NCBI GenBank assembly: GCA_031273215.1
Contig: JAISSF010000014.1
Coordinates: forward strand, 1-64,000
Length of the DNA: 64,000 nt
Direction of reading: 5' to 3'
Source: Mycoplasmataceae bacterium
Lineage (GTDB): Bacteria > Bacillota_I > Bacilli_A > Mycoplasmatales > Mycoplasmoidaceae
Positions 1 through 11,944 of this stretch are shown here, piece by piece. Numbering within the stretch: the stretch's first letter is position 1; each line of letters begins with the position of its first letter. Under the pieces are notes generated by a model. The model worked only from the letters and a program-made list of their open reading frames with translations. It was not told the DNA's origin and did no database searches. The translations under genes and the position numbers were made by a program.

Positions 1-223
1 GTTCTTGTCTAACAATAAATTCGGTAACTATCTTTGCCAACTCACTTACCGTAGTCTCTATTTTATCTACTTTCTTATTTAATTCTCTTAATGTCATTGG
101 TGGTTCTGATGTTTGTCCAATTTTTATTATATTAAAGTCGTAAGGTTGTTCAAATTCAATTTTTCCACCATGCGGTGGTTTGTGAATTACTAGTTTTTCA
201 TCTTGTTTCTTTTTAATGCCCAT
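1..223 (-). CDS. hypothetical protein, C-terminus beyond window
   Basis: An open frame starts at ATG 223-221 and runs off the left edge, giving about 74 visible residues. The N-terminus is Lys-rich (MGIKKKQDEK). A polar stretch follows, then a heptad-like segment from about residue 45 (LRELNKKVDKIETTVSELAKI) that suggests a coiled coil. No signal peptide or family is recognised. It lies 3 nt downstream of the next minus-strand gene, so the two are probably co-transcribed. Function unknown. Confidence 0.6.
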   Translation of the reverse strand, partial: MGIKKKQDEKLVIHKPPHGGKIEFEQPYDFNIIKIGQTSEPPMTLRELNKKVDKIETTVSELAKIVTEFIVRQE

Positions 224-226
224 ACA

Positions 227-694
227 CTAATCTTTCACAATAAAAATTTCGAATTGATCGTAGAAGTATTTATCTTTGTTGTTATTTGGATCAACCTCAA
301 CCGTTGATCAAATAACTTCGACATCAACCTTTGTATCGTTTTCTTTGAATGAATGGCTGATATCTACGATATAAGATGAAGCTTTAGATTTGAATCTATC
401 ATCTTTTGCGAATAAATCTCTATAAATTGTGTTTAAGTTTTTAGCAAAGTTGTTTCTTTCAATCACAGTCATGTACTTATCGTTAACAACTTTGTAAACT
501 TTAAAACTTTTCAGAGTATCGTAAGTGATTTTTTTGTTCAGACTACATCTCTCATAGTTTAGTGCTTTTGGATTATCATTGTTATTAGTGTCTATAGAAT
601 CTCTATAAGCAATAGAGATGGCTACAGCTGCACCACTGATGGTTGTACCAACAGCAACGGTTGAACAAATTAAAGCAAGTTTTTTTCTAGTCAT
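227..694 (-). CDS. hypothetical single-pass membrane protein
   Basis: 155 aa with one TGA (Trp) near the C-terminus. The start MTRKKLALIC is preferred over an upstream ATG because it overlaps the stop of the preceding gene by only 8 nt (ATGACTAG), a typical coupled junction. Residues 5-28 form a hydrophobic anchor with a positively charged front. The rest is Lys/Asp/Asn-rich and probably extracytoplasmic. No lipobox Cys is seen. The family is not recognised. It forms a small cluster with the two genes upstream. Confidence 0.65.
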
Positions 695-1832
695 AGTATT
701 TGTCGTTTTCGTATGTATCATCGACTTCTAAGTCTACATCTTTTTTAGCGATATCATCATAGATGTCTTGTTGTTTTGAAAATTGGAATGAAGAATTGAT
801 ACAAATTTTTCTTACATTATTTTTCATATCCACGTAAGTGATAGTAACCGTGTATTGTCCGTTGCTATCCACGGGAATCATAAATCCTTCAACACCATTT
901 GGATCTTCTCTAACAGTATTCCCATCAAACATCGTTTTGAATGGAGAAGATACTTTGAATTCATCGGTAACTAATTTTTCAATATTTTCTTCGTGTTGAA
1001 ATTTTAATGGTGTAGTGCTTGAACCGATGAAGTAAGAAAAATCGTAATTTATTTTCTTGATTGTAAATTGCTTTTCGGTAATGATATCAAAGATATCGTT
1101 AATTGCTTCGTTATCGTTTTCTCTCAAACTTTCTACATAGATACTATCATTCGTATAGTATGAACCAATTTGCGAATTGATGTAAATGTTTGTACAATCT
1201 TGGAACATTCCTGAATTGTTGTTATTTACATTCACCACATTGCTGTAAGCAAACATTGTATCAACTTTTGAAGCAGCTAACTCTTTCATAAAGTTGTTTG
1301 TTGTGGTTGCATCTGCTTTGTAATTCGGATTAGAGAATAAATTTGAATCCATAAAAATTGAAGGATACAGATTAATTTCTGCATTTGTTACATCTGAAGA
1401 AAGGAAATCTGTTGGTGCATCCGCTTCAAAAGAGCATGTATAGATTTTACAATACTCAGATTGAACAACAAAGTGAGGAATGTAAGAGGTTTCTTTTTCG
1501 AATAATTGGATATTATTGAAATCGCCAACTGAAGTTGCTAAGTCTAACAAATAACAACTTACAGGTAGTGTTGCGTTTGCAACAACATAGAAGTTTAAGT
1601 CGTATCTTCATTTGTTATTCTCGATAGATATGTCGCCATCGAAACTATCGATGTAGACGTATTTGTTTGTGTTAATAGGATTTGTGGGTAATTGGTTTAT
1701 GTAGTACTCTGTTTGCATAGGTAATGAATTGTTCGAGACATTTCCGCATCTCTCTATAGTAGTTGGATTTTGATCAACCAATATAGCGATCTTCATGTCG
1801 ATGAATAAAGAAGTTATTGATGATGTAAGCAT
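687..1832 (-). CDS. hypothetical Asn/Tyr-rich protein
   Basis: 381 aa in code 4; a TGA at 1608-1610 is read as Trp and joins two open stretches. Composition is rich in Asn, Asp, Tyr, Ser and Thr, as in mycoplasma surface proteins, but no obvious signal peptide follows the listed start (MLTSSITSLF). The 5' 160 nt overlap another open frame that starts at 1980. A one-base change near 1800 would join that frame to this one as a protein of about 430 aa. The true start is therefore uncertain; the part after about position 1800 is the best supported. Confidence 0.55.
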
Positions 1833-1980
1833 TTCGCTTGTTTAACACTTCAATGATTGTGTCTATCTTTTTACAAAATATCACATCTTCTTCTGTATTT
1901 GAGGTCTTTGAGAATTTGTAGTCAACGAAAATATCATTGACCTTGTTAACCAAATCCTTGAAGTCTAATCTCTCATACAT
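1672..1980 (-). CDS. small hypothetical protein or 5' part of a frameshifted gene
   Basis: 102 aa in code 4 (MYERLDFKDL at the start, one TGA Trp). The N-terminal 60 residues are amphipathic and plausible as coding. The C-terminal third overlaps the next gene in another frame and looks less protein-like. Either two genes overlap by 160 nt, which is unusual here, or a single-base deletion separates the head of one gene from its body. No family recognised. Confidence 0.4.
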
Positions 1981-2102
1981 TAATAAGTTACCACAAAAGT
2001 ACCAAAAAGGGTGAAAAAATTTTTTGTTATTATATTATCATATAATAAAATTTTTCAAATCGATATGGTGAAAATGGGCAAAAAGTGCCATTTAACTCAC
2101 CA
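1981..2102 (-). other. gap downstream of dnaK with imperfect hairpin and a -10 box
   Basis: This gap follows the dnaK stop and precedes the unknown minus-strand cluster. Bases 2065-2102 can fold into an imperfect nested hairpin (outer GGTGA/TCACC, inner ATGGGCA/TGCCAT), a possible weak dnaK terminator without a clean U-tract. Farther down, near 2035, a TATAAT-type box on the minus strand could start the next transcript, leaving an untranslated leader of about 50 nt before the ATG at 1980. Confidence 0.3.
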
Positions 2103-3854
<1,752 letters not shown>

Positions 3855-3867
3855 TTATAACACAAAA

Positions 3868-3894
3868 TTAGCAAAGTGTGGGATGGAGTGCTAA
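3868..3894 (-). promoter_or_regulatory. CIRCE operator (HrcA site) of dnaK
   Basis: Two 9-bp arms lie 9 bp apart. The right arm GAGTGCTAA is a perfect CIRCE half-site. The left arm TTAGCAAAG keeps the first six bases of TTAGCACTC. It lies 38 bp upstream of the dnaK ATG and just after the hemW stop, beside an AT-rich -10 region near 3852-3857. CIRCE bound by HrcA is the conserved repressor system for chaperone genes in Mollicutes and Firmicutes. Confidence 0.85.
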
Positions 3895-3895
3895 A

Positions 3896-4924
3896 TTATA
3901 TTATTTCTAATAGAATATTGTCAATTAAATTTATATTTTTAGCAGATAGATGATTGTTTTTTATCATAGTATATTTTTTAATTTTATCGCCAAAGAAATC
4001 GTAAGCACTTTTATATGTTTTATTATTCAAATCTAATCCTTCTTTTAATCTTAAACCCATCATAATTATTTGAAAATAATAATCTTTGTTTGATAACTTT
4101 GTAATTTTCTTGTTTCATTTTTTTACTGTACCAACATTTTCATATATTTTTTTATCTTCAAAACCGTGCGCGCCTAGACCAATGCCAATTCAATCTTTAG
4201 AAAGTCAATAAGCTTTGTTATGAACGGATTCATATTTTTTATTAATAACTCAATTAGATACTTCGTATCTCTTGTATTTGATATTTTTTTCAATGTATTG
4301 TAATTGTTGTTCTTGGAATTCTTCATTAATCTTATATCCATCTTTAGTTAATTTTGAATTGTGTTTTAATTCAAGAGAATAGAAAGAACAGTGGGGGATT
4401 TTGTTTTTATATATAAACTCTAAATCTTTTTTAATAATTACATTAGTTAATTCATTAATACCATAAATAAAATCACAAGATATGTTGTTTATTTTATTAC
4501 TTTGTAATAATTTAATTGCATCTACGCATTTTTGTACATCGTGTTTTCTGCCAAATTGTTTCAGTAATTTATCATTAGCAAATTGTACGCCTAAAGAAAT
4601 TCTATTGATTTTATTTTTTTTAAAAATATCTATTTGTTCTTGATTGATGAACTCTGGGTTGCATTCAATTGTGAATTCAGTTTTAGTACTGCAAAGCTTT
4701 TTACAAGTATTTAATAAATTAAATAAATCAACGTTATTTAAACTATTAGGAGTGCCACCACCAATATATATAGAATCCATTTTATTTTTAATAGATGAGA
4801 TTTGTTTTACAATCTTATTAATATATTCGTGCTTAATCGTATTATTACAAACAAAACGAACAAAATCGCAGTAAGCGCATATTGAATTACAAAATGGAAT
4901 ATGGATGTATAGGTGTTTAGCCAT
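3896..4924 (-). CDS. hemW: HemW-like radical SAM protein
   Basis: 342 aa. The N-terminus HIPFCNSICAYCDF carries the CxxxCxxC [4Fe-4S] motif with the extra Cys/Asp typical of HemW, followed by YIGGGTPNSL, the glycine-rich SAM site of this family. HemW proteins are heme chaperones often misnamed coproporphyrinogen III oxidase. It is slightly shorter than usual (about 375-400 aa). It overlaps no neighbour and sits between rplQ (3 nt away) and the CIRCE element of dnaK. With no heme enzymes visible here, its substrate in this organism is unclear. Confidence 0.85.
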
Positions 4925-4927
4925 AGA

Positions 4928-5284
4928 CTAAACTAGTTCTAAGATAGCTTCTTCAGTTCTATCGCCACTACGTGTACCTAATTTAAGGATGCGAGTGTAA
5001 CCACCTTTACGTGTAGCATACTTTTTACCTAATTCATAAATCTTGCTAATTAATTTATCAACTGGATCGAGTTTAGTATTAACAAGAATAGAAGCCATCT
5101 TTTGTGTATTAGCAATTGTTTTAGTTTTACCTAAAGTAATGATTTTTTCAATGTGTCTTTTACTTTCTTTTGCTTTGGTAAGAGTAGTTTTAATTTTGCC
5201 ATAAGAAATGAAGTCGCTGATTTGTTGACGGATAACCATTCTTCTTCAGCTTGATGTTTTACCAGGTTTGTTTACAAATGACAT
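4928..5284 (-). CDS. rplQ: 50S ribosomal protein L17
   Basis: 118 aa. Start MSFVNKPGKTSSWRRMVIRQQ is chosen because it restores the L17 N-terminus (R-M/L-I/V-R-x-Q); the Trp is a TGA. The family signature TLTKAKESKRHIEKIITLGK and the C-terminal GGYTRILKLGTRSGD are present. It is the usual last gene of the alpha operon, after rpoA. Confidence 0.97.
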
Positions 5285-5305
5285 AGTATATATATTATAT
5301 ATAAA

Positions 5306-6271
5306 CTATTTCTTAAATGATAATCCTTTTACAGTTAAAGCTTTTTTAACCTCACTAAAGTATTTAGAACCTAATCCATCGATCTCTCTAGCTTGTTTTA
5401 AAGTTAACTCAGTTAATTCATTTACGCTCTTAATGTTAGCACGCACCAAAGCATTATAAGCACCTAAAGGTAAGTTTAAATCAGAAATAGGAGTTGTGAT
5501 GTGAGAGAATGTTTTTTTAGTAGTAGAAGAAATGTTAGAAATATTTTCTAATTCTTCATTATTTAATAAGTTAGCAAATAATTGGAAGTGAGAAATTAAG
5601 TTTTTAGAAGCAATAGCAACAGCTTGTTTAGGAGAAAGTGTACCATTTGTAGAAACAACTAAAATTAATTGTTCATTAGAAGAAGCATAAGAGATCTTAG
5701 TTTCTTCAACTTCGTATGAAACATTTAAGATTGGAGAGAAGTTAGAATCAGTTGGGATAATACCAGGAGAGTTAATTCCTTCACGGTTTTGTAAGAAAGT
5801 TTTAAAACCAACACTACGTGTAGCGAAAATTTCTAATTCGAATTTAGTAGATTCACTTTGGCTAGTAGCAATAATTAAATCTTTGTTGTGAATTGAGAAA
5901 CCACTAGGACATTCAATATCTTTAGCCTTAATAACACCAGCACCAATGAAGTTAATCTTTAATGTAGGTCAAGTTTCTAATTTTCAATTAGCAATTTCAT
6001 CATTAGAAATAGTTTCATCGATTTGAATAGCTAATTTTTTTAAGTTAAGAATAATTTGTGTAACGTCTTCAGTAATTCCTTCAATAGCACTGAATTCATG
6101 TTTAATTTTATTAATTTTAATAGCAAACATGCTAGCACCAGGAACTGATGATAATAAAGTTCTACGAAGCGCGTTACCTAATGTAATACCAAAACCTTTA
6201 GGTAAAGGTGCTATCACAAATTTTGAATAATTTTCAGAAATGTTAATTAACTTTACAGAAGATGAAAGCAT
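5306..6271 (-). CDS. rpoA: DNA-directed RNA polymerase subunit alpha
   Basis: 321 aa. The N-terminal dimerisation domain contains the conserved [21 protein letters not shown] segment. The C-terminal domain (from about residue 255) has [19 protein letters not shown], the helix-hairpin-helix region for UP-element and activator contact. A TGA near 5984 is Trp. Order rpsM-rpsK-rpoA-rplQ is the standard alpha operon. Confidence 0.98.
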
Positions 6272-6300
6272 TATGTATTAATATTATATAGATTTTTTTA

Positions 6301-6714
6301 TTAACGTGGTTTTTTAGGTGGTTTACATCCGTTGTGAGGGATTGGAGTAGAGTCAATTAACTCAGTTACTTCTAATCCAGTGGCATCAATACTACGTAAA
6401 GCAGTATCTTTTCCTTGACCAGTTCCATTAACTTGAACTTTCACAGAAGTAATACCCATAGCTTTGGCATTGTTAGCTACAACCGTAGCTGCTTGACCAG
6501 CTGAATAAGGAGTAGATTTCTTAGAACCTTTATATCCAACAGTTCCAGAACTTGCTCAAGTTAGAACGTCTCCAGCGTCATTAGTTGCACAAACAATAGT
6601 ATTATTACTAGAAGAGTGGATGTGAATAACACCAGTAAAACTTGTTAGTTTTTTCTTTTTCTTCTTAGCCACTGGCTTTTTGTTCATTACTTTTACTTTT
6701 TTTGCTACTGCCAT
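6301..6714 (-). CDS. rpsK: 30S ribosomal protein S11
   Basis: 137 aa. A Lys-rich N-terminal extension (MAVAKKVKVMNKKPVAKKKK) precedes the conserved core TGVIHIHSSSNNTIV, and the tail DSTPIPHNGCKPPKKPR is diagnostic. S11 forms part of the 30S platform next to the E site. It lies 15 nt after rpsM. Confidence 0.98.
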
Positions 6715-6729
6715 AATTACCCCTTTCTA

Positions 6730-7104
6730 CTATTTAGTCTCCACCTTCTTGTTAGCAACTGTCTTTCTTGGACCTTTACGAGTTCTTGCGTTAGTACGAG
6801 TTCTTTGTCCTCTAACAGGTAAATTTCTTCTGTGTCTTAATCCACGGTAGCATCCGATTTCCATTAAAGCTTTAATATTATGACTAATATCTCTACGTAA
6901 GTCACCTTCAGTTGTATATTTAATAGCGATCTCACGAATCTTAGCTAATTCTTGATCGGTTAATTCATGAACTCTCTTTTCAGGATCAACTCCAGCTGCT
7001 TTACAAATAGTCTTACCAGCGGGTATTCCAATTCCATAGATTGCAGATAAAGAATAGGGAACTTTCTTATTGTTTGGTATATCAACTCCTAATAAACGTG
7101 CCAT
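6730..7104 (-). CDS. rpsM: 30S ribosomal protein S13
   Basis: 124 aa, full length. [19 protein letters not shown], the helix-hairpin-helix region and the C-terminal [21 protein letters not shown] signature are clear. It contacts the 30S head and P-site tRNA. The ATG overlaps the rpmJ stop by one base (TAATG). Confidence 0.98.
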   Translation of the reverse strand: MARLLGVDIPNNKKVPYSLSAIYGIGIPAGKTICKAAGVDPEKRVHELTDQELAKIREIAIKYTTEGDLRRDISHNIKALMEIGCYRGLRHRRNLPVRGQRTRTNARTRKGPRKTVANKKVETK

Positions 7105-7217
7105 TATCCTTGTCTTTGTTTGTGCTTTGGGTTTTTGCAGATTACCATAACATTGCCAAATCTTTTAATAATCTTGCAATCTTTACATATTGGTTTAACC
7201 GATGCTCTAACTTTCAT
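7104..7217 (-). CDS. rpmJ: 50S ribosomal protein L36
   Basis: 37 aa. [20 protein letters not shown] is the standard L36 start. Zinc ligands Cys11, Cys14 and Cys27 plus His32 are present, so this is the zinc-binding form. Its ATG follows a TATATTATATATTAAATT-rich segment. infA, often found next to it, is not between rpmJ and rplU here. Confidence 0.97.
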   Translation of the reverse strand: MKVRASVKPICKDCKIIKRFGNVMVICKNPKHKQRQG

Positions 7218-7240
7218 ATTTATATTATATATTAAATTAA

Positions 7241-7540
7241 TTACAATGAAATGCTTTTAATTGTTAATTTAGTTAATTTTTGACGGTGACCCATTCTTTT
7301 TGTGTGGTGTTTTTGAGGACGGTGGTGGATAATATCTAATTTTTCACCTTTAATTTGTTTATCAACAGTGCATACAACTTTTGCACCTTCTACATATGGT
7401 TGGCCAATTTTTTCATCAACCATTAATACTTCATTAATAGTAATATCACTTCCATCTGCTTGTTCAATTTTCTCAACGTAAATAACAGAATCTTGAGATA
7501 CTTTATATTGTTTTCCACCAACACTGATAATTGCGAACAT
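7241..7540 (-). CDS. rplU: 50S ribosomal protein L21
   Basis: 99 aa with start [16 protein letters not shown], the L21 hallmark. The C-terminal [16 protein letters not shown] basic tail binds 23S rRNA. An in-frame upstream extension is rejected because it runs into the divergent trxA promoter. rpmA (L27), the common partner, does not follow; rpmJ does. Confidence 0.97.
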   Translation of the reverse strand: MFAIISVGGKQYKVSQDSVIYVEKIEQADGSDITINEVLMVDEKIGQPYVEGAKVVCTVDKQIKGEKLDIIHHRPQKHHTKRMGHRQKLTKLTIKSISL

Positions 7541-7574
7541 ATAAATATTATACAAAAATATAATAAGTAATATA

Positions 7575-7874
7575 ATGAACGCTGTTGAATTAGATATTAT
7601 TTTACAAAAAAACAAAATAGTTGTAGTAGATTTCTTCGCTAGTTGATGTGGTCCTTGTAAAATGTTAAGCCCTATCATTCACGAGTTAAGTGAAGAAATA
7701 AAAGATGTAACATTTATTAAGGTTGATGTAGATCAAGAAGTAGAATTAGCAAGAAAATTTAATGTTATGTCTATCCCAACTGTTTATTTATTTAAGGACG
7801 GTAAACAAATTTCTTCATTCATGGGGTTTAGGCCTAAGGAAGCAATCGTTCAATGAATAAAAACAAACGCGTAA
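7575..7874 (+). CDS. trxA: thioredoxin
   Basis: 99 aa. The active site WCGPC is at residues 24-28 (Trp is TGA) after the beta strand IVVVDFFAS. The cis-Pro motif MSIPTVYLF is present in the second half. It reduces disulfides in the cytoplasm with thioredoxin reductase. It is divergent from rplU, with a TATAAT box at 7559-7564. Confidence 0.96.
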
Positions 7875-7890
7875 TAATATAATTATTTTT

Positions 7891-8250
7891 ATGGATAAAG
7901 ATTGAATATCAAAATTTAACGCAGGAATTAAAAAATTAAATGAAACTTTATTAGAAAAGAAATTTAAAATAAGTAATGAAAAGGGATATGATCCCGAGGA
8001 TGTTGATGGTTTTTTTGATGAAGTGATTGGTTATTTTGACGAAGTAAAAACATTGGTTGAAAATAAATATTTAGAAAATATTAAATTTAAAGAAGAAATT
8101 ACACAACTAAGAAATGAAATCGCTGTTTCAAATACTGTTAACAAAAAATTACGTGATGATATTGATTTATTAAAGATGAGTGGATACGGTCACTATACAG
8201 GTAGTAAACCAGCAGAAAAAACTGAGGAAAATAAAAAGGATGAAAAGTAA
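7891..8250 (+). CDS. DivIVA/GpsB-like coiled-coil protein
   Basis: 119 aa. Residues 24-46 (KISNEKGYDPEDVDGFFDEV) match the DivIVA N-terminal lipid-binding motif GYDPxEVDxFLD. A coiled coil follows (KYLENIKFKEEITQLRNE...), and the tail is polar. DivIVA-type proteins sense curved membranes and recruit division or polarity factors; the role in a wall-less cell is inference. The first Trp is TGA. It is 16 nt after trxA and overlaps the next gene by 11 nt. Confidence 0.75.
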
Positions 8251-8464
8251 GATTCTTAAAGTAATTGATAAATTACGTGTTTATCTTCAAAACGATGGAG
8301 GAGATATGGAATTCGAAAGTTATGATAGTAAATCCAAGATTTTAAAAATAAAAGTTAAGGGTGCATGTGTGGGTTGTCCATATTTTGAAAACACATTTGA
8401 TAGTGGCATTAAACAAGCTATTCAAATTGAGTTACCTTTCATCAAAGAAATATTATTCATATAA
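8240..8464 (+). CDS. Nfu/NifU C-terminal domain Fe-S protein
   Basis: 74 aa. It consists only of the NifU C-terminal domain: YLQNDGGDMEFESYD followed by GACVGCPYF, whose CxxC pair binds a [4Fe-4S] cluster for delivery to client proteins. ATG 8240 lies within the end of the previous gene after an AAAAAGG run that may act as a ribosome site. The radical SAM enzymes HemW and RlmN in this window are plausible clients (inference). Confidence 0.85.
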   Translation: MKSKILKVIDKLRVYLQNDGGDMEFESYDSKSKILKIKVKGACVGCPYFENTFDSGIKQAIQIELPFIKEILFI

Positions 8465-8471
8465 TTTTTAT

Positions 8472-10145
8472 ATGGCTAAGAAGTGTGAAACAATAATAGA
8501 AGAATTAAAGAAAATTATTGAGGATGTTGTTTTTAAAGAAAACTTTTATATTAACGAAACCGGAGTAGAGAGAAAAAGTTTTAACCCCGAAATAGAAAAA
8601 AGTAAAAACCAAAAGTTTGGTGATTTTTCTACTAACTTCTTAGTTAAAACAAAAGTAAAAAGAGAAGTAATTGATGAATACAAAAAAATATTTGTAGATA
8701 AATTAGCTAAATATAAAAAGTATTTTGAGAAAGTGGAATTTGTTGAACCAGGTTTTATTAACTTTACTTTATCTGAGAATTTTTTACAAGATCATATTTT
8801 TGAAATTATAGAAAAAGGTGAAGAATATGATAATTTTAAAAAGAAAGAATTATTTTATAATTTAGAATTTGTTTCCGCTAACCCAACTGGTTTATTACAC
8901 TTAGGACATGCGCGTAATGCTGCATATGGTGATACACTCGTAAACATATGAAAGAAATACGGTATTAGTGTTAACAAAGAATTCTATATTAATGATGGTG
9001 GTGGACAAATTGAAAAATTAGCTCAATCCGTTTATGTAAGATACTTACAATTATTTGATGTTAAAGCTGAATTACCCGAAGACTCTTACCATGGACAAGA
9101 AATAATTAGTGTCGCTACAGCTTTACAAGAAAAATATGGTGATAAATTTTTAAAAGGTCATAAATTAGTTGGCGCTAATTTAGAAACCGTAAAATTATTT
9201 TCAACAAACTTTTTATTAAATATTATTAAAGATACATTAGCAAAATTTGATGTTGTATTTGATATTTGATTCAGCGAATCAATTATTTATAAGAAAAAAT
9301 TAATTCCTCTTGTTTTAAAGTCTTTAGAAAAATATACATATACTGCTGAAGGCGCTTTATTCTTAAAAACAACTCAATTTGGTGATGATAAAGATCGTGT
9401 ATTAATTAAATCTGATGGAACATACACATATTTCACGCCCGATATTGCTTACCATAGCATTAAATTATCAAGAGGGTATGATAAATTATTTAATATATGA
9501 GGCGCGGATCATGCTTCTTATGTACAACGTATGAATATTGCAATCCAAATGCTTGGTAACCCTGATAATAAATTAACTGTTTTATTTCAACAAATGGTTA
9601 AGTTAACTAAAGACGGACAAGAATTTAAAATGTCTAAACGTACCGGTAACTCATTAACTTTACAAGATATGCTAGATACAATTGGTAAAGATGCTGCTAG
9701 ATGATATTTAGTTTCCACTACATTAGATTCACACATTAATATTGATGTTAATAAAGTTACTCAAAAAGATGCAAACAACCCTTTATACTACGTACAATAT
9801 GCTCATGCAAGAATTAACCAAGTTATCAACAAGAATAAAAATGTTGAAATGGATACAAAGAGTTTATCTCTATTAAATTTACCAATTGAAAGAGAAATAA
9901 AATGTATGCTTGCATTCTACAAACATATCCTTCAAACAATTGCTAACAACTATGAAGTTCATAGATTATGCAACTACTTACAACAATTAGCTAAACTTTA
10001 CCACAGCTACTATACAAGTAACAAGATTATTGATGAAGTTAATTTAGATTTATCTAGTCAAAGATTAACACTTTCTGTGGCTGTAAAACAAGTTTTAGCA
10101 AGTGGTTTAAAATTATTGAAGATTACTCCTAGCGATAGAATGTAA
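8472..10145 (+). CDS. argS: arginine--tRNA ligase
   Basis: 557 aa, normal for ArgRS. The HIGH-type motif HLGHARNA is near residue 141, preceded by the characteristic VSANPTG. A KMSKR loop is near residue 386. The DALR anticodon-binding domain fills the C-terminus ([13 protein letters not shown]...). Several TGA codons are Trp, for example in GADHASYVQ (IWGADH). It begins 7 nt after the Nfu-like gene and converges with a membrane-protein gene with no gap. Confidence 0.98.
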
Positions 10146-10925
10146 TTATTTTTTTAATTCTTCTTTCGGTATATCAATTCTTTTAGTCTCAGATTTCTTC
10201 TCTTCTATCTTAACAACTTTAGCTTCTTCTTTCTTTTGTTCAGCATCCAATTTATTAAATGTTGTAATAATTTGAGCAGGGTTAATGCTTGCAACTTTTT
10301 CTTGTGCGTTTATATCTGGTTTCTTAGCGTGTTTGAAGCGAATGTTTGAGTGGTATAAGTGATAGTTTTTAACTTGTTTAAAATTTATTTCATTTTGACC
10401 AAATACCAAACGGTCGAATGCTTCCCAACCTAATACCCAACCAGCAATAACGATTATTTCTCAAACTGTTTCAGGTAAATTTTTATAAAACTCAGATGTA
10501 AATAATTCGACAATAGTCAAAAAACCAAAAACTAGCACAGCCATAGCGATACACATTAGTGAAACTATAAGGTTAGTTTTCTTAATTCTTTCATTGTTTA
10601 AACTGTCAAGAACATATTTATGTTTAAACGAGTTAGCAAATACACTTTTAAGTTTATTTTCTTTATCTGATTGTTGAATTACTTCCACTTGGAATTCAAT
10701 ATCAGCTTTAACAGGTAGATTATGTACGATATCTTCGATATTGGTATAAACGCTTTCTTTAACACAACGGTTGCTACAAATAGAAAAATCTTCCATTAAA
10801 TTATCAATTGATTCAGTTTTCATGTTAATAATATAAGTACCTTTTTCATTTCTTGAAAATTGGTCACCATATGTTTTCTTAGTTTTTCGTCTAACTCTTT
10901 TAATTGTTTGTGCAAAATTGATCAT
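10146..10925 (-). CDS. hypothetical two-TM membrane protein
   Basis: 259 aa in code 4. The N-terminus is basic and cytosolic (MINFAQTIKRVRRKTKK). Two membrane spans lie at about residues 118-141 and 153-169, separated by a short loop with TSEFYKNLPETVW. The C-terminal 85 residues are charged and rich in Lys/Glu. Tandem TGA/TGG Trp codons occur in span 2. The topology (both ends cytosolic) resembles a SMODS/SLATT-like layout only superficially; no family is assigned. Confidence 0.7.
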
Positions 10926-10973
10926 ATAGAGATTATAAGAGACGAATTTTATATGTTTACATATAATTAATAT

Positions 10974-11108
10974 ATGAAAATAGATAAGAAAATGAAATTT
11001 AACAAGAATTGCCCATGTGGAACAAAAACTTGTCCATTTTGAGGAAAATGTCAAGAATGCAGAAAAGCTATGGCAAGCGAAGGGGTTCCACCCGTTTGTG
11101 AGCAATAA
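10974..11108 (+). CDS. Cys-rich microprotein (DUF6485-like?)
   Basis: 44 aa. Seven Cys or near-Cys positions sit in a compact array: NCPCGTKTCPFWGKCQECRK, then a final PPVCEQ. The spacing CxCxxxxCxxxxxCxxC resembles small Cys-rich DUF6485-type proteins and is suited to Zn or another metal; the match is from memory and tentative. The ATG follows an AT-rich TATAATTAATAT segment at leaderless spacing, and the stop overlaps the ecfA1 start by one base, so it is co-transcribed with the ECF module. Confidence 0.65.
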
Positions 11109-11944
11109 TGTCTGAGAATATCATCGAATTTAAAAATGTAGTATTTGGGTATAGACAAGGTATGATTAATATTAATGATGTTTCTTTTAATATCAAGGCC
11201 GGCGAGTATGTTTGTGTTATTGGACATAATGGTAGTGGTAAATCAACAATCTCTAAATTAGTTATGGGTTTGATTACTCCTCAATCTGGACAAATATTTA
11301 TTAAAGATTTAGAAATGAATAACACCAACATTAAAAAAATAAGAAACTATTTAGGTATTGTTTTCCAAAATCCAGATAACCAATTTATTGGTTTAACAGT
11401 TGAAGATGACATAGTATTTGGGTTAGAAAATAATAAAGTTCCTCAAAATTTAATGAGTGATGTTGTTGATTTAGTGAGTAAGGCTGTAGGAATGAATGAT
11501 TTTGTTAAAGACGCTCCAAGCATGTTGAGTGGTGGACAAAAACAACGTGTAGCAATTGCTTCTACTTTAGCTTCTAACCCAGAGATTGTTATTTTTGATG
11601 AGTCTACTGCTATGCTTGACCCTAATGCAAAAGAAGAATTAAAAAAATTAATGTATTATTTAAAAGATAAATATAAAAAAACTATTATCTCTGTTACTCA
11701 CGATATGGAAGAAGTTACACAAGCAGATAAGGTAATTGTAATGAGTGGCGGTAAAGTTTTAAAGATTGGATCTCCTAAAGAAATATTTGAAAATAGAGAT
11801 TTTTTATTAAATGTAAAGTTAGATGTTCCTTTTAATTTAAAATTATGCATGGAATTAGAAAAACAAAACAAATCCAAAACAAAACATTTTGATTTACATA
11901 TTGATTCTGAATCTATTATTAATGACATATGCAAAATAAAATAA
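11108..11944 (+). CDS. ecfA1: ECF transporter ATPase EcfA1
   Basis: 278 aa. Walker A GHNGSGKST at residues 39-47, the ECF-type Q-loop FQNPDNQFIG, the signature LSGGQ at 140-144, Walker B VIFDES at 161-166, and a switch His in SVTHDM. It pairs with EcfA2 and EcfT to form the energising module shared by vitamin- or metal-specific S-components, which are not in this window. It overlaps ecfA2 by 16 nt. Confidence 0.96.
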   Translation: MSENIIEFKNVVFGYRQGMININDVSFNIKAGEYVCVIGHNGSGKSTISKLVMGLITPQSGQIFIKDLEMNNTNIKKIRNYLGIVFQNPDNQFIGLTVEDDIVFGLENNKVPQNLMSDVVDLVSKAVGMNDFVKDAPSMLSGGQKQRVAIASTLASNPEIVIFDESTAMLDPNAKEELKKLMYYLKDKYKKTIISVTHDMEEVTQADKVIVMSGGKVLKIGSPKEIFENRDFLLNVKLDVPFNLKLCMELEKQNKSKTKHFDLHIDSESIINDICKIK

